From NCBI GenBank assembly GCA_020849325.1, contig JADLGL010000036.1, positions 1-64,000 of the forward strand: DNA of 64,000 bases, read 5' to 3'. The stretch is from Bauldia sp. (lineage in GTDB: Bacteria > Pseudomonadota > Alphaproteobacteria > Rhizobiales > Kaistiaceae). The translations under genes were made by a program, and so were the position numbers. The notes beneath the pieces are model-generated. The model saw only the letters and a program-made list of their open reading frames with translations. It did not search any database and was not told the DNA's origin. Of this stretch, positions 52,044 through 60,406 are shown piece after piece; position 1 is the stretch's first letter; each line of letters begins with the position of its first letter.

Positions 52044-55000
52044 TCAGCCGTGGCTGAGCCGGTCGAAGACTGAACGGGCGCGCCGGAGATCCGAGGTCGG
52101 CGATTGATCGGCAAACCAGTCGAGCAACGGCCGCAACAGCCCGCGAGCGCGCCCTGCAGCGCCATTCGCCCCCCACAGCGCCGACAGGCTCGTGGCCGCG
52201 CGGAGCTCCCAGCCTCTCGCCTCCTGTCGGCGGGCAATGTCGATGGCACGCTGGTAGGAAGCTTCCGCGTCGGCGGATCGGTCCAGTCTCTCCATCACCT
52301 CGCCCCTGATGCGCCACAGTTCGGCGAGGTCGGAGACGTCCCCGATCTCCTCGGCGAGCGCGACCCCGGTCTCGATCTCGACCAGGCCTGCCGCGGCATT
52401 TCCCATCCCCGCGAGGAGCCGGCCGACGAGGACCCGATTCTGCGCGACCGTATTGCGCTGGCGGCTTGCCCACATCTCGTCCAGCGCGGGTTGGACGATC
52501 CGCAGTCCGTCGGCAAAGCGCCCGAGGTAGAAGAGCTTCCTGCCCTCGTACATCGGCAGCGTCATGCGCTGCAGCGACGCGAGGCGCTGGTTGGCGGCGA
52601 TGCCGAGGGCTTCGTCGATCTGCCGGGCCGCCGCGGGAACGTCGTCGAGATGGAAGAAGGTGTGTGAGCTGACGGCGAGAACGAAGGCAAGGTTGAAAGG
52701 ATGCTTCGTGCGACGGGCGTAGCGGATCGTCCGCTCGGCGCTGGCGCGCGCCCGATCGGGATAGCCGAGAATCCAGTGCGCGGTTCCCACCCGCGCCTCG
52801 CTGCTCGCCACGATCTCGTGGTTGGTGTTGGCGACGATCTCGCGGTCACGCTCGAGGTCCGCCAGCTCGGCGCAGAGAGCCATCCGATCCAGCGCTTCCC
52901 GGAACCGGCCGACGAAATAGAGCGTCTGCGCCGCCATCCCGCGGCCGTAGGTCGTCAGGCTGGGATCGGGCCGGTTGCGGCCCTGCTCGACCAGTTCGTC
53001 GGCGACTTCGAGGGCGGAAGCGTACTCGGAACGCGTCATCAGGTTCACCCAGACCTGGAACATCGCCGTCACCAGATGGCGGTCGTTCCGGCTGCGCGTG
53101 GCGAGGAGCCGGGCTGGCGCGGTGGCGTTCCGCACCTCGTCCGACGCCCATCCGCGCTGGGCGATGTACGCACCGCCGAGACCCAGCCTGATCGCGAGTT
53201 CGAGCTCCTCCACCTCGATGCTGCGTGGCAGCCCGTCCGCCGCCGCCAGCGCTTTGGAGAAATGGGCAATGGCCTCCGCCAACGCCGAGCGCGCGAGCGC
53301 GAGTTGGCCCGCCTTCAGCCAGAGCGGAGCCGCCTCGGACGCTCGGCCGGCTCGCGTCAGATGGTGCGCCAGGATTTCGGGTTCGGCGTGAAACGTCGTC
53401 GGCCATCGCCCGGAGATCGCGGTGGCCAGCTGGCCGTGAAGCTGCTGGCGCGTGCGCTTCAGCAGGCTGTCATAGGCGGCGTCCTGGATGAGGGCGTGCC
53501 GGAAGCTGAAGGCCTCACGCTCCGCGGCCCCTGCTCTCGACACCAGTCCCGAGGCGACGAGCCGATCGAGCGCCGCATCGAGCGTTTCCCGATCGACGGG
53601 CGCGACCATCGCCAGCAGATCGCGCGAGAACTCGCGGCCGATTGCGGCACCGATCTGGGCGATCTCGCGGACGGGGCCGAGGCGATCGAGGCGCGCCATG
53701 AGGCTGTCCTTGAGCGTGGCGGGGATCGACAGATCGCCAAGGTCCCCCGCTATCTCGTAGGCGTCGCCGACCTCGCGGAGCTTTCCCGATTCCAGCACGC
53801 TCCGCGTCAGTTCCTCGACGAACAGCGGCACGCCATCGGTGCGCTTCCTGATCCCTTCGACGAGTTCGTCGGGCAGCCTTCTGCCCGGCGTCATCGCGTG
53901 GATCAGCGCCGTCGTCGCCTCGGCGTCGAGACTGTCGAGGGCGATGCGGGTGGCGCCGGTTTCCAGCCCGGCGGGGTCGAATTCAGGTCGGTACGAAACG
54001 ATGAGAAGCCCGCCGGCTGTGGCGAGGCGCGACGCGATCCGTCCTATCAGTTCGACGGTCGACGGGTCCGCCCAATGCGCGTCCTCCAGAACGATGAGGG
54101 CCGGACCGCCCGCGCCGTCGGCGGTGACGATCCGAACCAGAATGTCGGCGACGCGGTCGCGTCGCTTCTCGGGCGAATAGGCAAGATCGTCGGGAGCCGA
54201 CGCCACGTCGATCGACAGCAGCGGCGCCAGCAGCGCCGCGCCGTCGGCATCCGTGATGCCGGCCGCGAGGAGGAACGAGCGGAGCCCCTCCAGCGACCGG
54301 TCTCCCGCTTCGCCGATGCGTTCGTCGATCCGTTTCAGGAACGGCCAGAAGGCCGTGTTCGCGTATTGCGGCAGGCACTGGTAGAGCGCCGGGCGGTTCG
54401 GTCTTGCGCCTGGATGGGACGCGAGCTCACGGATGAGCCTCGACTTCCCTATTCCTGCCTCGCCCGAAACCAGGACCGTTTCACCCGCGCCGATGGCGGC
54501 CCGGGCCCACGCGCCGAGGAGCGTCGCAAGCTCCTCGGAACGGCCGACCACCGCCGCAGGCTTCGGCGATCGCGCCTCGAACCGGCTGTTGAGGTTTCTG
54601 GCGCGAACGACGCGCCAGAGCTCCTGCGGCTCGGCGAGCCCTTTCAGCGAGCGGGCCCCCATTTCCGCGAGTTCGAACGCGCCCTCGACGAGGCGTCGCG
54701 TGCTGCCGGCGATGGCCACGGTTCCGGGGGCGGCCATTGCCTGCACCCGCGCCGCGACGTTCGGCGTCTCGCCACCGACCGACACCCGCGGTCCGGCGGA
54801 CGACATGTCGACGACGGTCAAACCCGTCGCAATTCCGATGCGGACCTGCAACGGCGCTGCGCCACCGGGATACGTGAGGCGCGCCATCTCGGTGCTGATT
54901 TCCAGCGCCGCTCCCACGGCGCGGGCGGCATCGTCCTCATGCGCGGTCGGAAACCCGAAGCAGCACAAGACCCCGTCGCCCTGGAACTGCTCGACCCGCC

Positions 55001-55193
55001 CACCGAAGCGCACGACCTTCGCCTCGCAGAGCCTGTGGTAGCGCCCGAGCATCTCCTCGAAGTCTTCCGGATCGAGTTCGTGGGAAAGCGCGGTCGAGCC
55101 GACGAGGTCCACGAAGGCGATCGTGACCTGCCGTCGCCCGCCGCGGGCGGGCGTCTCTGCGGCGTCCCGGACTCGGCCGGGCGCCGTGTTCAT
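52044..55193 (-). CDS. Class III cyclase / AAA-type ATPase / TPR signalling protein
   Basis: A 1049-residue cytosolic protein. Residues 20-195 form a class III nucleotide cyclase homology domain with both metal-binding Asp (Asp29 in FVDLVGSTAL, Asp73 in FQGDGVLCCF) and the transition-state pair Asn145/Arg149 (PNVAARV). A STAND-like P-loop ATPase domain follows (Walker A GEAGIGKS at 244-251, Walker B LIVLEDAHWADPST). From about residue 600 there are TPR-like helical repeats. The family is common in rhizobia and probably makes a cyclic nucleotide, or only senses it, in response to unknown signals. The usual substrate-selecting lysine is not clear, so cAMP versus cGMP cannot be decided. The Crp/Fnr gene 1.6 kb away could read its product. 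Confidence 0.88.
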   Translation of the reverse strand: MNTAPGRVRDAAETPARGGRRQVTIAFVDLVGSTALSHELDPEDFEEMLGRYHRLCEAKVVRFGGRVEQFQGDGVLCCFGFPTAHEDDAARAVGAALEISTEMARLTYPGGAAPLQVRIGIATGLTVVDMSSAGPRVSVGGETPNVAARVQAMAAPGTVAIAGSTRRLVEGAFELAEMGARSLKGLAEPQELWRVVRARNLNSRFEARSPKPAAVVGRSEELATLLGAWARAAIGAGETVLVSGEAGIGKSRLIRELASHPGARPNRPALYQCLPQYANTAFWPFLKRIDERIGEAGDRSLEGLRSFLLAAGITDADGAALLAPLLSIDVASAPDDLAYSPEKRRDRVADILVRIVTADGAGGPALIVLEDAHWADPSTVELIGRIASRLATAGGLLIVSYRPEFDPAGLETGATRIALDSLDAEATTALIHAMTPGRRLPDELVEGIRKRTDGVPLFVEELTRSVLESGKLREVGDAYEIAGDLGDLSIPATLKDSLMARLDRLGPVREIAQIGAAIGREFSRDLLAMVAPVDRETLDAALDRLVASGLVSRAGAAEREAFSFRHALIQDAAYDSLLKRTRQQLHGQLATAISGRWPTTFHAEPEILAHHLTRAGRASEAAPLWLKAGQLALARSALAEAIAHFSKALAAADGLPRSIEVEELELAIRLGLGGAYIAQRGWASDEVRNATAPARLLATRSRNDRHLVTAMFQVWVNLMTRSEYASALEVADELVEQGRNRPDPSLTTYGRGMAAQTLYFVGRFREALDRMALCAELADLERDREIVANTNHEIVASSEARVGTAHWILGYPDRARASAERTIRYARRTKHPFNLAFVLAVSSHTFFHLDDVPAAARQIDEALGIAANQRLASLQRMTLPMYEGRKLFYLGRFADGLRIVQPALDEMWASRQRNTVAQNRVLVGRLLAGMGNAAAGLVEIETGVALAEEIGDVSDLAELWRIRGEVMERLDRSADAEASYQRAIDIARRQEARGWELRAATSLSALWGANGAAGRARGLLRPLLDWFADQSPTSDLRRARSVFDRLSHG

Positions 55194-55407
55194 GGCCTGC
55201 CCCCGCGCGGCATGCCGCCTGGCACGCGAACGCGGTCACCCCGGTGCGCTGCCGCACCGGCGACGCGGAAACCGATGCCGACCAGCGCCATCGCCAAAGC
55301 CCCTGCCGAAGCCTGGGCTGTCTAGCACGAAAGTCGCCGCTTCGAGACGTGGTTGCGGCCGGCGCTGCGGCAACCGTGCCTTTCGCGGCGCGCGGGTGAT
55401 TGCCTGA

Positions 55408-56640
55408 CTACGGGCGAGGCGTCAGCGGCGCCTCGAGGAGCGGTCCGAAGGGCACGAAGCCCTGACCGTCGAAACGGACGAACTGCATCTGCTCGATGGG
55501 CGCATAGTCGGTGGGGCTCGTGTCGAGGCGAATGCCGGGCATCCTGAGGGCGGACTCGACGCCCTGGAGATGCGTCGCGATCCGAAGGACGTTCTCGCGC
55601 GAAAGATCGTCCCCGGCCGCGCGCAGGATTTCGACCATGTCGTGCGCGTTGGCGTAGGCAATCGCCTCGAACGCCCCCGTCGGATCGCCCTCGGGGTAGT
55701 ACTCCGCCATGAAGGCGAGGAATGCCGCCATGTCGGGATCGCCGGCGAACCCCGCATAGGCAGGGTCCTTCACGTACACCGCCGAGATTAGCCCGATCGC
55801 GTTTTCGACCCCCGCGGGCCGAAGGACGCCGCCCACTGACGCGGACGGATGGGCGAGGAATTGCTGTTGCGGACGCCAGCCGATCTCGGCCGCTCGCTGG
55901 ATGGCAAGCGTCGCAAACCTCGTCGCCGCGGCGTTGACGAACACCTGAACGCCCTCGGCGGCGAAGACGGCGATCTGGGAATCGACCGTTGCGTCCGTGA
56001 TTTCGTAGTTGAGTGCGACGAGTTCGGCGCGGCCCGCGAGGCCCTCCCGCAGCCCCTCGAGGTAGTCGAGGCCGAAAGCATCGTCCTGATACAGGATGCC
56101 GATCTTCGCACCCGCGAAGTTCGCGCCGATGTAGTCGCCGTAAAGGCGCGCCTCGGCCCGGTAGGGCGGGTGGAAGCTCAGCGTCCACGGAAACGCCGAC
56201 GGATCGTAGAACGACGACTGGCCGCTCATCACGAAGAGTTGCGGCACGGCCGATTCGTTGAGGTAGGCGCGCACCGCAAGGTTCGTTGCCGTTCCCAGCG
56301 CGCCGAACACCAGGAGGACGTCGTCTTCCTCGACCAGGACACGCGTCCGCTCGAGCGTTCGCGGGGCGCTGTAGCCATCGTCATACGAAATGAAGCGGAT
56401 CATCCGGCCATTCACGCCGCCTTGCCGGTTGATCATCTCGAAATACGCGGCAAACGTCCGGCCGAACGTGCCCCAGGTGGCGGCCGGGCCGGTATAGGCC
56501 ATCGTGTTGCCGATGCGTATTTCCGTATCGGTCACACCGTGCGCGTTCTGCGCTGCGGCAGGCCCGAGGGCGGCCACCACCGCCGCAAGGATCGCGGCAC
56601 CGACCCGGCACACAACGTATGGCATGGAGTGAAAGCGCAT
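55408..56640 (-). CDS. LivJ-type periplasmic binding protein
   Basis: A 410-residue secreted protein of the branched-chain amino acid / urea / amide binding class (Peripla_BP_6). The signal peptide ends at AAAQ (about residue 31). The mature part begins GVTDTEIRIGNTMAYTGPAA, typical of the family, followed by YFEMINRQGGVNGRMIRFIS and YDDGYSAPRTLERTRVLVEE. AAGGA precedes the ATG at 56640, and the frame continues upstream without support. No livHMGF transport genes adjoin it. It is transcribed divergently from the Crp/Fnr gene across a 154-bp region with two inverted repeats. The 214 bp between it and the cyclase gene contain nothing that I recognise. Confidence 0.9.
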   Translation of the reverse strand: MRFHSMPYVVCRVGAAILAAVVAALGPAAAQNAHGVTDTEIRIGNTMAYTGPAATWGTFGRTFAAYFEMINRQGGVNGRMIRFISYDDGYSAPRTLERTRVLVEEDDVLLVFGALGTATNLAVRAYLNESAVPQLFVMSGQSSFYDPSAFPWTLSFHPPYRAEARLYGDYIGANFAGAKIGILYQDDAFGLDYLEGLREGLAGRAELVALNYEITDATVDSQIAVFAAEGVQVFVNAAATRFATLAIQRAAEIGWRPQQQFLAHPSASVGGVLRPAGVENAIGLISAVYVKDPAYAGFAGDPDMAAFLAFMAEYYPEGDPTGAFEAIAYANAHDMVEILRAAGDDLSRENVLRIATHLQGVESALRMPGIRLDTSPTDYAPIEQMQFVRFDGQGFVPFGPLLEAPLTPRP

Positions 56641-56694
56641 CTTCAATCCTTGCGGGCGAACGCGTAAGCCTGTGTTGCCGGGGCACGCCACCGT

Positions 56695-56749
56695 CAAGGG
56701 AATTCCTTGGCGTGGATGCCGGCGGTCAGGGTGTTCCGCAGGGAACACC
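56695..56749. promoter_or_regulatory. Two inverted repeats between divergent promoters
   Basis: CAAGG-GAATT-CCTTG (56695-56709) and GGTGTTCC-GCAG-GGAACACC (56730-56749, 8-bp perfect arms) lie in the 154 bp between the LivJ-type gene (minus) and the Crp/Fnr gene (plus). Either could be a binding site for the regulator; the second could also be a leader hairpin. Confidence 0.5.
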
Positions 56750-56794
56750 TCGTCGAAACGACTTGGGGCCGGCGGACCACGCCGCGAACGGGGA

Positions 56795-57529
56795 ATGCAG
56801 CTCTCCGCAGGAAACACGACCTCCGTCCCCGCGACGGAGCGGGCCTCGGAGCTCGCCCGGCTTCTCCGCGGCTGTGCACTGTTCGGCGATCTCGACGAGC
56901 CGGATGTGCGGGTGCTCGCCGAGCGCGCACGGCGTCAGCGCTGGGACGCGGGGGCAACGATCTTCCGCGCGGGCGATCCGGGAGAGAGCCTCATGGGCGT
57001 CCTTTCCGGTGCGGTTCGCATCTCCCGCCCCACCGTCGACGGCGGCGAGATCATCATGGCCGATTTCACCAATGGGGACATTTTCGGCGAGATCGCGCTC
57101 CTCGATGGCAACGGGCGCTCCGCCGATGCGATGGCGTTGACGAACTGCGAGGTCATCGTGCTCGAGCGGCGGGACCTGATGCCGTTCCTGCTTCAGCGCC
57201 CTGCCTTCTGCGTGAACCTCCTCCGCCTGCTCTGCGGCAAGCTGCGCATCGCCGATGAACGGTCGTCGGACTTCCTCTTCCTCGATCTCCAGTCCCGACT
57301 CGCGAAAGCGCTGTTGCGGCTTTGTCAGCCGGAGCGGGTCGCGGAGGGCGCCGGACGGACCTCGCTGCGGCAGGGCGAACTCGCCCGGATCGTCGGCGGG
57401 ACCAGACCGCGGATCAACCGGCTCCTCAAGGAATGGGAACGCGGCGGCATCTTGCAGCTGAGCAAGGGCTGGATCGTCGTCCGCGATCGCGCGCGACTGG
57501 CGGGCAAGGTGGCCGAGCCGGCCCGGTGA
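56795..57529 (+). CDS. Crp/Fnr family transcriptional regulator
   Basis: A 244-residue regulator. The N-terminal cyclic-nucleotide-binding domain (residues 20-140) has an intact phosphate-binding cassette: GDIFGEIALLDGNGRSADAM, with Glu after the second Gly and the Arg-Ser pair that bind the ribose phosphate of cAMP in CRP. No N-terminal Cys cluster is present, so it is not an oxygen-sensing FNR. The C-terminal winged helix contains LRQGELARIVGGTRPRINRL, the recognition helix, and ends in a basic tail. The start ATG 56795 is preceded by GGGG. It probably controls the divergent LivJ-type gene and itself. Confidence 0.92.
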   Translation: MQLSAGNTTSVPATERASELARLLRGCALFGDLDEPDVRVLAERARRQRWDAGATIFRAGDPGESLMGVLSGAVRISRPTVDGGEIIMADFTNGDIFGEIALLDGNGRSADAMALTNCEVIVLERRDLMPFLLQRPAFCVNLLRLLCGKLRIADERSSDFLFLDLQSRLAKALLRLCQPERVAEGAGRTSLRQGELARIVGGTRPRINRLLKEWERGGILQLSKGWIVVRDRARLAGKVAEPAR

Positions 57530-57548
57530 ACCGCAGGCCGAACCGCGG

Positions 57549-58526
57549 CTAGCCCCGGCCGAGGAACGGTTCCACCGTCCGGCCGGCCGGGAAGACGCCG
57601 ATGCGCCTGATCTCCCAGTCGAGCCGCACGCCGCTGGTTTCGAGGACGCGGGCTCTGACGGTTTCGCCGAGGCGTTCGATGTCGTCGGCGGTGGCGTTGC
57701 CGCGGTTGATCAGGAAGTTGCAGTGCATCTCCGAGACCTGCGCGTCGCCGACCACGAGTCCGCGGCAGCCGGCGGCGTCGATCAGCTGCCAGGCGCGGCG
57801 CTGGTTCGGCGTGCCGGGCGGGTCGGGGTTGGTGAAGGTGGAGCCGCCGGTCTTCTCGCGGATCGGCTGGGCCTTCTCGCGGTGGTCCTGGACGGCGGTC
57901 ATCGCGGCGGCGATCGCTTCGGCGGGCTCCGGCCGGCCCGCGAAGACGGCCTCGGTGAAGACGAGGTCGTCCGGCGCGGCGGAGTGGCGGTAGGTGAAGC
58001 CGAGATCGGCATTGCCGAGCAGATGCCGGCGGCCGGCGCGATCGATGGCGACGGCCTCGACGAGGAGGTCGCGGATCTCGGCATTGTTGGCGCCGGCATT
58101 CATCCGCACCGCGCCGCCGACGGCGCCGGGAATGCCGTGCAGGAACGCGAAGCCGCCGAGGAGCTTCTCCGCGGCGAAGGCGGCGAGGCGCTTGTCGAGC
58201 ACCGCGGCGCCTGCCCGCACGCGATGATTCTCTTCCTCAACGACGTGCCCGAAGCCCCTGGCGGAAAGGCGGATCACGACGCCGCGGACGCCGCCGTCGC
58301 GGACGAGGAGGTTGGAACCGACGCCGATGACGGTGACCGACACGGCCGGATCGAGGCGGGCGAGGAACCGGGCGAGGTCGGCCTCGTCGGCCGGCTGGAA
58401 CAGGAGCTCGGCCGGGCCGCCGACGCGGAACCACGTGCCGGCGGCGAGCGGCGCATCGGGCGTGAGCCGGCCGCGCGTGCCTTCGGCGAGCGCGGCCATG
58501 CCTGCCGCGGAAAGGGAATCGATCAT
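57549..58526 (-). CDS. murB: UDP-N-acetylenolpyruvoylglucosamine reductase
   Basis: A 325-residue flavoenzyme that reduces enolpyruvyl-UDP-GlcNAc to UDP-MurNAc, NADPH-dependent, in peptidoglycan synthesis. Landmarks: the FAD-binding segments [36 protein letters not shown] and [20 protein letters not shown], the catalytic Ser of GGSTFTNP, and the C-terminal [19 protein letters not shown]. In most relatives murB stands between murC and ddlB; here it is separated from both. It converges on the Crp/Fnr gene with 19 bp between stops. Confidence 0.96.
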   Translation of the reverse strand: MIDSLSAAGMAALAEGTRGRLTPDAPLAAGTWFRVGGPAELLFQPADEADLARFLARLDPAVSVTVIGVGSNLLVRDGGVRGVVIRLSARGFGHVVEEENHRVRAGAAVLDKRLAAFAAEKLLGGFAFLHGIPGAVGGAVRMNAGANNAEIRDLLVEAVAIDRAGRRHLLGNADLGFTYRHSAAPDDLVFTEAVFAGRPEPAEAIAAAMTAVQDHREKAQPIREKTGGSTFTNPDPPGTPNQRRAWQLIDAAGCRGLVVGDAQVSEMHCNFLINRGNATADDIERLGETVRARVLETSGVRLDWEIRRIGVFPAGRTVEPFLGRG

Positions 58527-58571
58527 CCCGCGATTTTAGCCGGTTTCAGGCGCGCCGCTCCGCGCGGCCGC

Positions 58572-58985
58572 CTACTCGTCGCGGTAGACGCGCTCGCGCC
58601 GCTCGTGGCGTTCCTGTGCCTCGATGGAGAGCGTCGCGATCGGGCGGGCGTCGAGCCGCTTCAGGCTGATCGGCTCCCCGGTCTCCTCGCAATAGCCGTA
58701 GGTGCCGCTGTCGATGCGAAGGAGGGCGGCGTCGATCTTCGCGATCAGCTTCCGCTGCCGGTCGCGGGCGCGGAGCTCGATCGCGCGGTCGGTCTCGGAC
58801 GACGCCCGGTCGGCGAGATCCGGATGGTTCTGGTTCTCGTCCTGGAGGTGCTGCATCGTCTCGCGCGCCTCGCGCAGGATCTCGTCCTTCCAGCGCAGGA
58901 GCTTCTGCCGGAAGTACTCCTTCTGCCGGTCGTTCATGAACGGCTCGGACTCGCTGGGGCGGTAATCGAGAGTGTCCGTCGACAT
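58572..58985 (-). CDS. dksA: RNA polymerase-binding factor DksA (zinc-poor)
   Basis: A 137-residue transcription factor that enters the secondary channel of RNA polymerase and potentiates ppGpp. The coiled coil carries the functional tip residues in LADRASSE (Asp59, Ala61). In the globular domain only one of the four zinc-binding cysteines remains (Cys99 in TYGYCEETGEPI); the other positions are Thr, Ser and Ala. Such zinc-independent DksA proteins are known in other alphaproteobacteria. The start ATG 58985 gives MSTDTLDYRPSESEPF; the open frame upstream has no homology. It lies 45 bp upstream of murB on the same strand and may be co-transcribed with it. Confidence 0.94.
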   Translation of the reverse strand: MSTDTLDYRPSESEPFMNDRQKEYFRQKLLRWKDEILREARETMQHLQDENQNHPDLADRASSETDRAIELRARDRQRKLIAKIDAALLRIDSGTYGYCEETGEPISLKRLDARPIATLSIEAQERHERRERVYRDE

Positions 58986-59136
58986 CGAGCCTTCCTGTTT
59001 CGTTCCGAAAAGCGGCCGGAATATAGCCATGCCCCTCCCGCCCCACAATGGCAGGTCGGTGACGTTTCCGTCACGATTCCACGTGCAATCGGAACATGTT
59101 GGATTGTGCGGGCGGGAACCGCGCCGGCGGCCATGG

Positions 59137-59151
59137 TTAAGCCCTCTTTAA
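59137..59151. promoter_or_regulatory. Consensus CtrA box upstream of the FlgN-like gene
   Basis: TTAA-GCCCTCT-TTAA is an exact match to the CtrA consensus TTAA-N7-TTAA and is 52 bp before the ATG at 59204. It also contains the extended half-site TTAACCAT on the minus strand (59133-59140). In this GC-rich genome such a match is rare by chance. Confidence 0.75.
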
Positions 59152-59203
59152 TCGGCGCGGCGCATCATCCGGGGTGTCTCCGTCCACCAGTCGAGTTGCA
59201 GAG

Positions 59204-59623
59204 ATGTTCAGATCGCGGGCGCGTCAGAAGGCTCCTGTCGAGACGGGCGGCGACCGCCGCATCCGGCTGGCCGCCGAAACGCTCTGCAGTGCCGTCGAGC
59301 GGCGGATGGACGAACTGATTCGGCTCGTCGAGGAGGAGACGAACCTCGTCCGCGAGGGCCGGATGTTCGCCCTTCGCGACCTCGAGCCGAAGAAGAAGCA
59401 GGCAGCGCGGGAGTTCATCACCGGCCTCGAGGCGGTGAAGAAGATCCGCCCCGCCCTCGAACAGCACGCCCCCGACGCGATCCTCCGCCTCCGCCGCCGC
59501 CACAGCGAGTTCCGCTCGATGCTGCAGCTGAACCTTGCCGCGCTCGCCACCGCGCGCGAGGTTTCCGACGGCATGCTCCAGGCGATCAGCGACGGCCGGC
59601 AGTTCGGCTATCAGAGCGCCTGA
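59204..59623 (+). CDS. FlgN-like protein
   Basis: A 139-residue helical protein. The pattern RLVEEETNLVREGRMFALRD, followed by EPKKKQAAREFITGLEAVKK and LNLAALATAREVSDGMLQAI, resembles FlgN-type flagellar export chaperones, which hold hook-associated proteins until export. The match is by layout, so the assignment is tentative. A GTG at 59174 is an alternative start that adds ten residues. A consensus CtrA box upstream supports a role in the flagellar or cell-cycle programme. No other flagellar genes are in the window. Confidence 0.6.
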   Translation: MFRSRARQKAPVETGGDRRIRLAAETLCSAVERRMDELIRLVEEETNLVREGRMFALRDLEPKKKQAAREFITGLEAVKKIRPALEQHAPDAILRLRRRHSEFRSMLQLNLAALATAREVSDGMLQAISDGRQFGYQSA

Positions 59624-59694
59624 GGCGTTCGCTCCCCTCGCAGTCTCCCTGCAACGCCTCTAGAGTGCCGGCGCCAACACCGCGCCGGTCGCCA

Positions 59695-60243
59695 ATGCCC
59701 CGTCTTCTCCTTCTTCGTCATGCCAAGGCGGCCGCCGGCGCGCTCGGCGCGCCCGATTTCGACCGCCCGCTGGTCGCCCAGGGCCGAAGGGCGGCGACGC
59801 TGGTGGGGGAACACATCGCAAAGCACCGGCTCGAACCCGATCGCATCCTCTGCTCGGGCTCGCGCCGCACCCGCGAGACGCTGGCGGCCCTCCTGCCGCA
59901 CGTCGCCGGCGACGCCGAGATCAAGGTCGCGCGCGCGCTCTACGAGCCGGCCGCCGGGCACTATTGCGACCTCATCGGGCGGTACGGCGGGACAGCGAAC
60001 ACGCTCCTCGTCATCGGCCACAATCCCGGCATGCAGGACACCGCCGAGATGCTGATCGGCTCCGGCAGCGGCGAGCTCCGCGACATCGCCGCGACGCGCT
60101 TCTCGACCGCGGCGCTCGCGGTGATCGACTTCGAGGAGACCCGCTGGGACGAAGTCGTCCCGCACACCGGCCGCATCGTCGCCTTCTTCCGGCCGCGCGA
60201 TCTCGAAGTCGTCGGCCAGCCGGGTGTGGACGAGGACGGTTAG
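59695..60243 (+). CDS. sixA: SixA-like histidine phosphatase
   Basis: A 182-residue phosphohistidine phosphatase of the RHG superfamily. The catalytic RHAK motif is at residues 8-11 (LLLLRHAKAA), the second Arg in CSGSRRTRET and the second His in VIGHNPGMQD. E. coli SixA dephosphorylates the phosphotransfer domain of ArcB and components of the nitrogen PTS. It starts 71 bp after the FlgN-like gene on the same strand. A composite repeat begins right after its stop codon. The exact phosphoprotein substrate here is unknown. Confidence 0.85.
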   Translation: MPRLLLLRHAKAAAGALGAPDFDRPLVAQGRRAATLVGEHIAKHRLEPDRILCSGSRRTRETLAALLPHVAGDAEIKVARALYEPAAGHYCDLIGRYGGTANTLLVIGHNPGMQDTAEMLIGSGSGELRDIAATRFSTAALAVIDFEETRWDEVVPHTGRIVAFFRPRDLEVVGQPGVDEDG

Positions 60244-60245
60244 GC

Positions 60246-60341
60246 CGTGATCCGTTGACGTCGGATCGCGCTCGTCGCCTTCTGCCCTGATGAGGCATGA
60301 TCCTCTTCGGAGAACCGGCAGTCCGTTCTTCGGATCATGCC
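60246..60341. repeat. Composite palindromic repeat, copy 3 (inverted)
   Basis: A third full copy of the element at 9501-9600, in the opposite orientation: palindrome B (60246-60273), a spacer of about 20 bp and palindrome A (60294-60341, GGCATGATCC ... GGATCATGCC). It begins 3 bp after the sixA stop codon. It is the most divergent of the three, with paired changes that keep both stems. Confidence 0.85.
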
Positions 60342-60406
60342 GGAGGCCCTTCCGGCCGGCTCCGGCCCGGCTTACATGCGGGTGACCTCATGGGCCGCCA
60401 GAAAGC

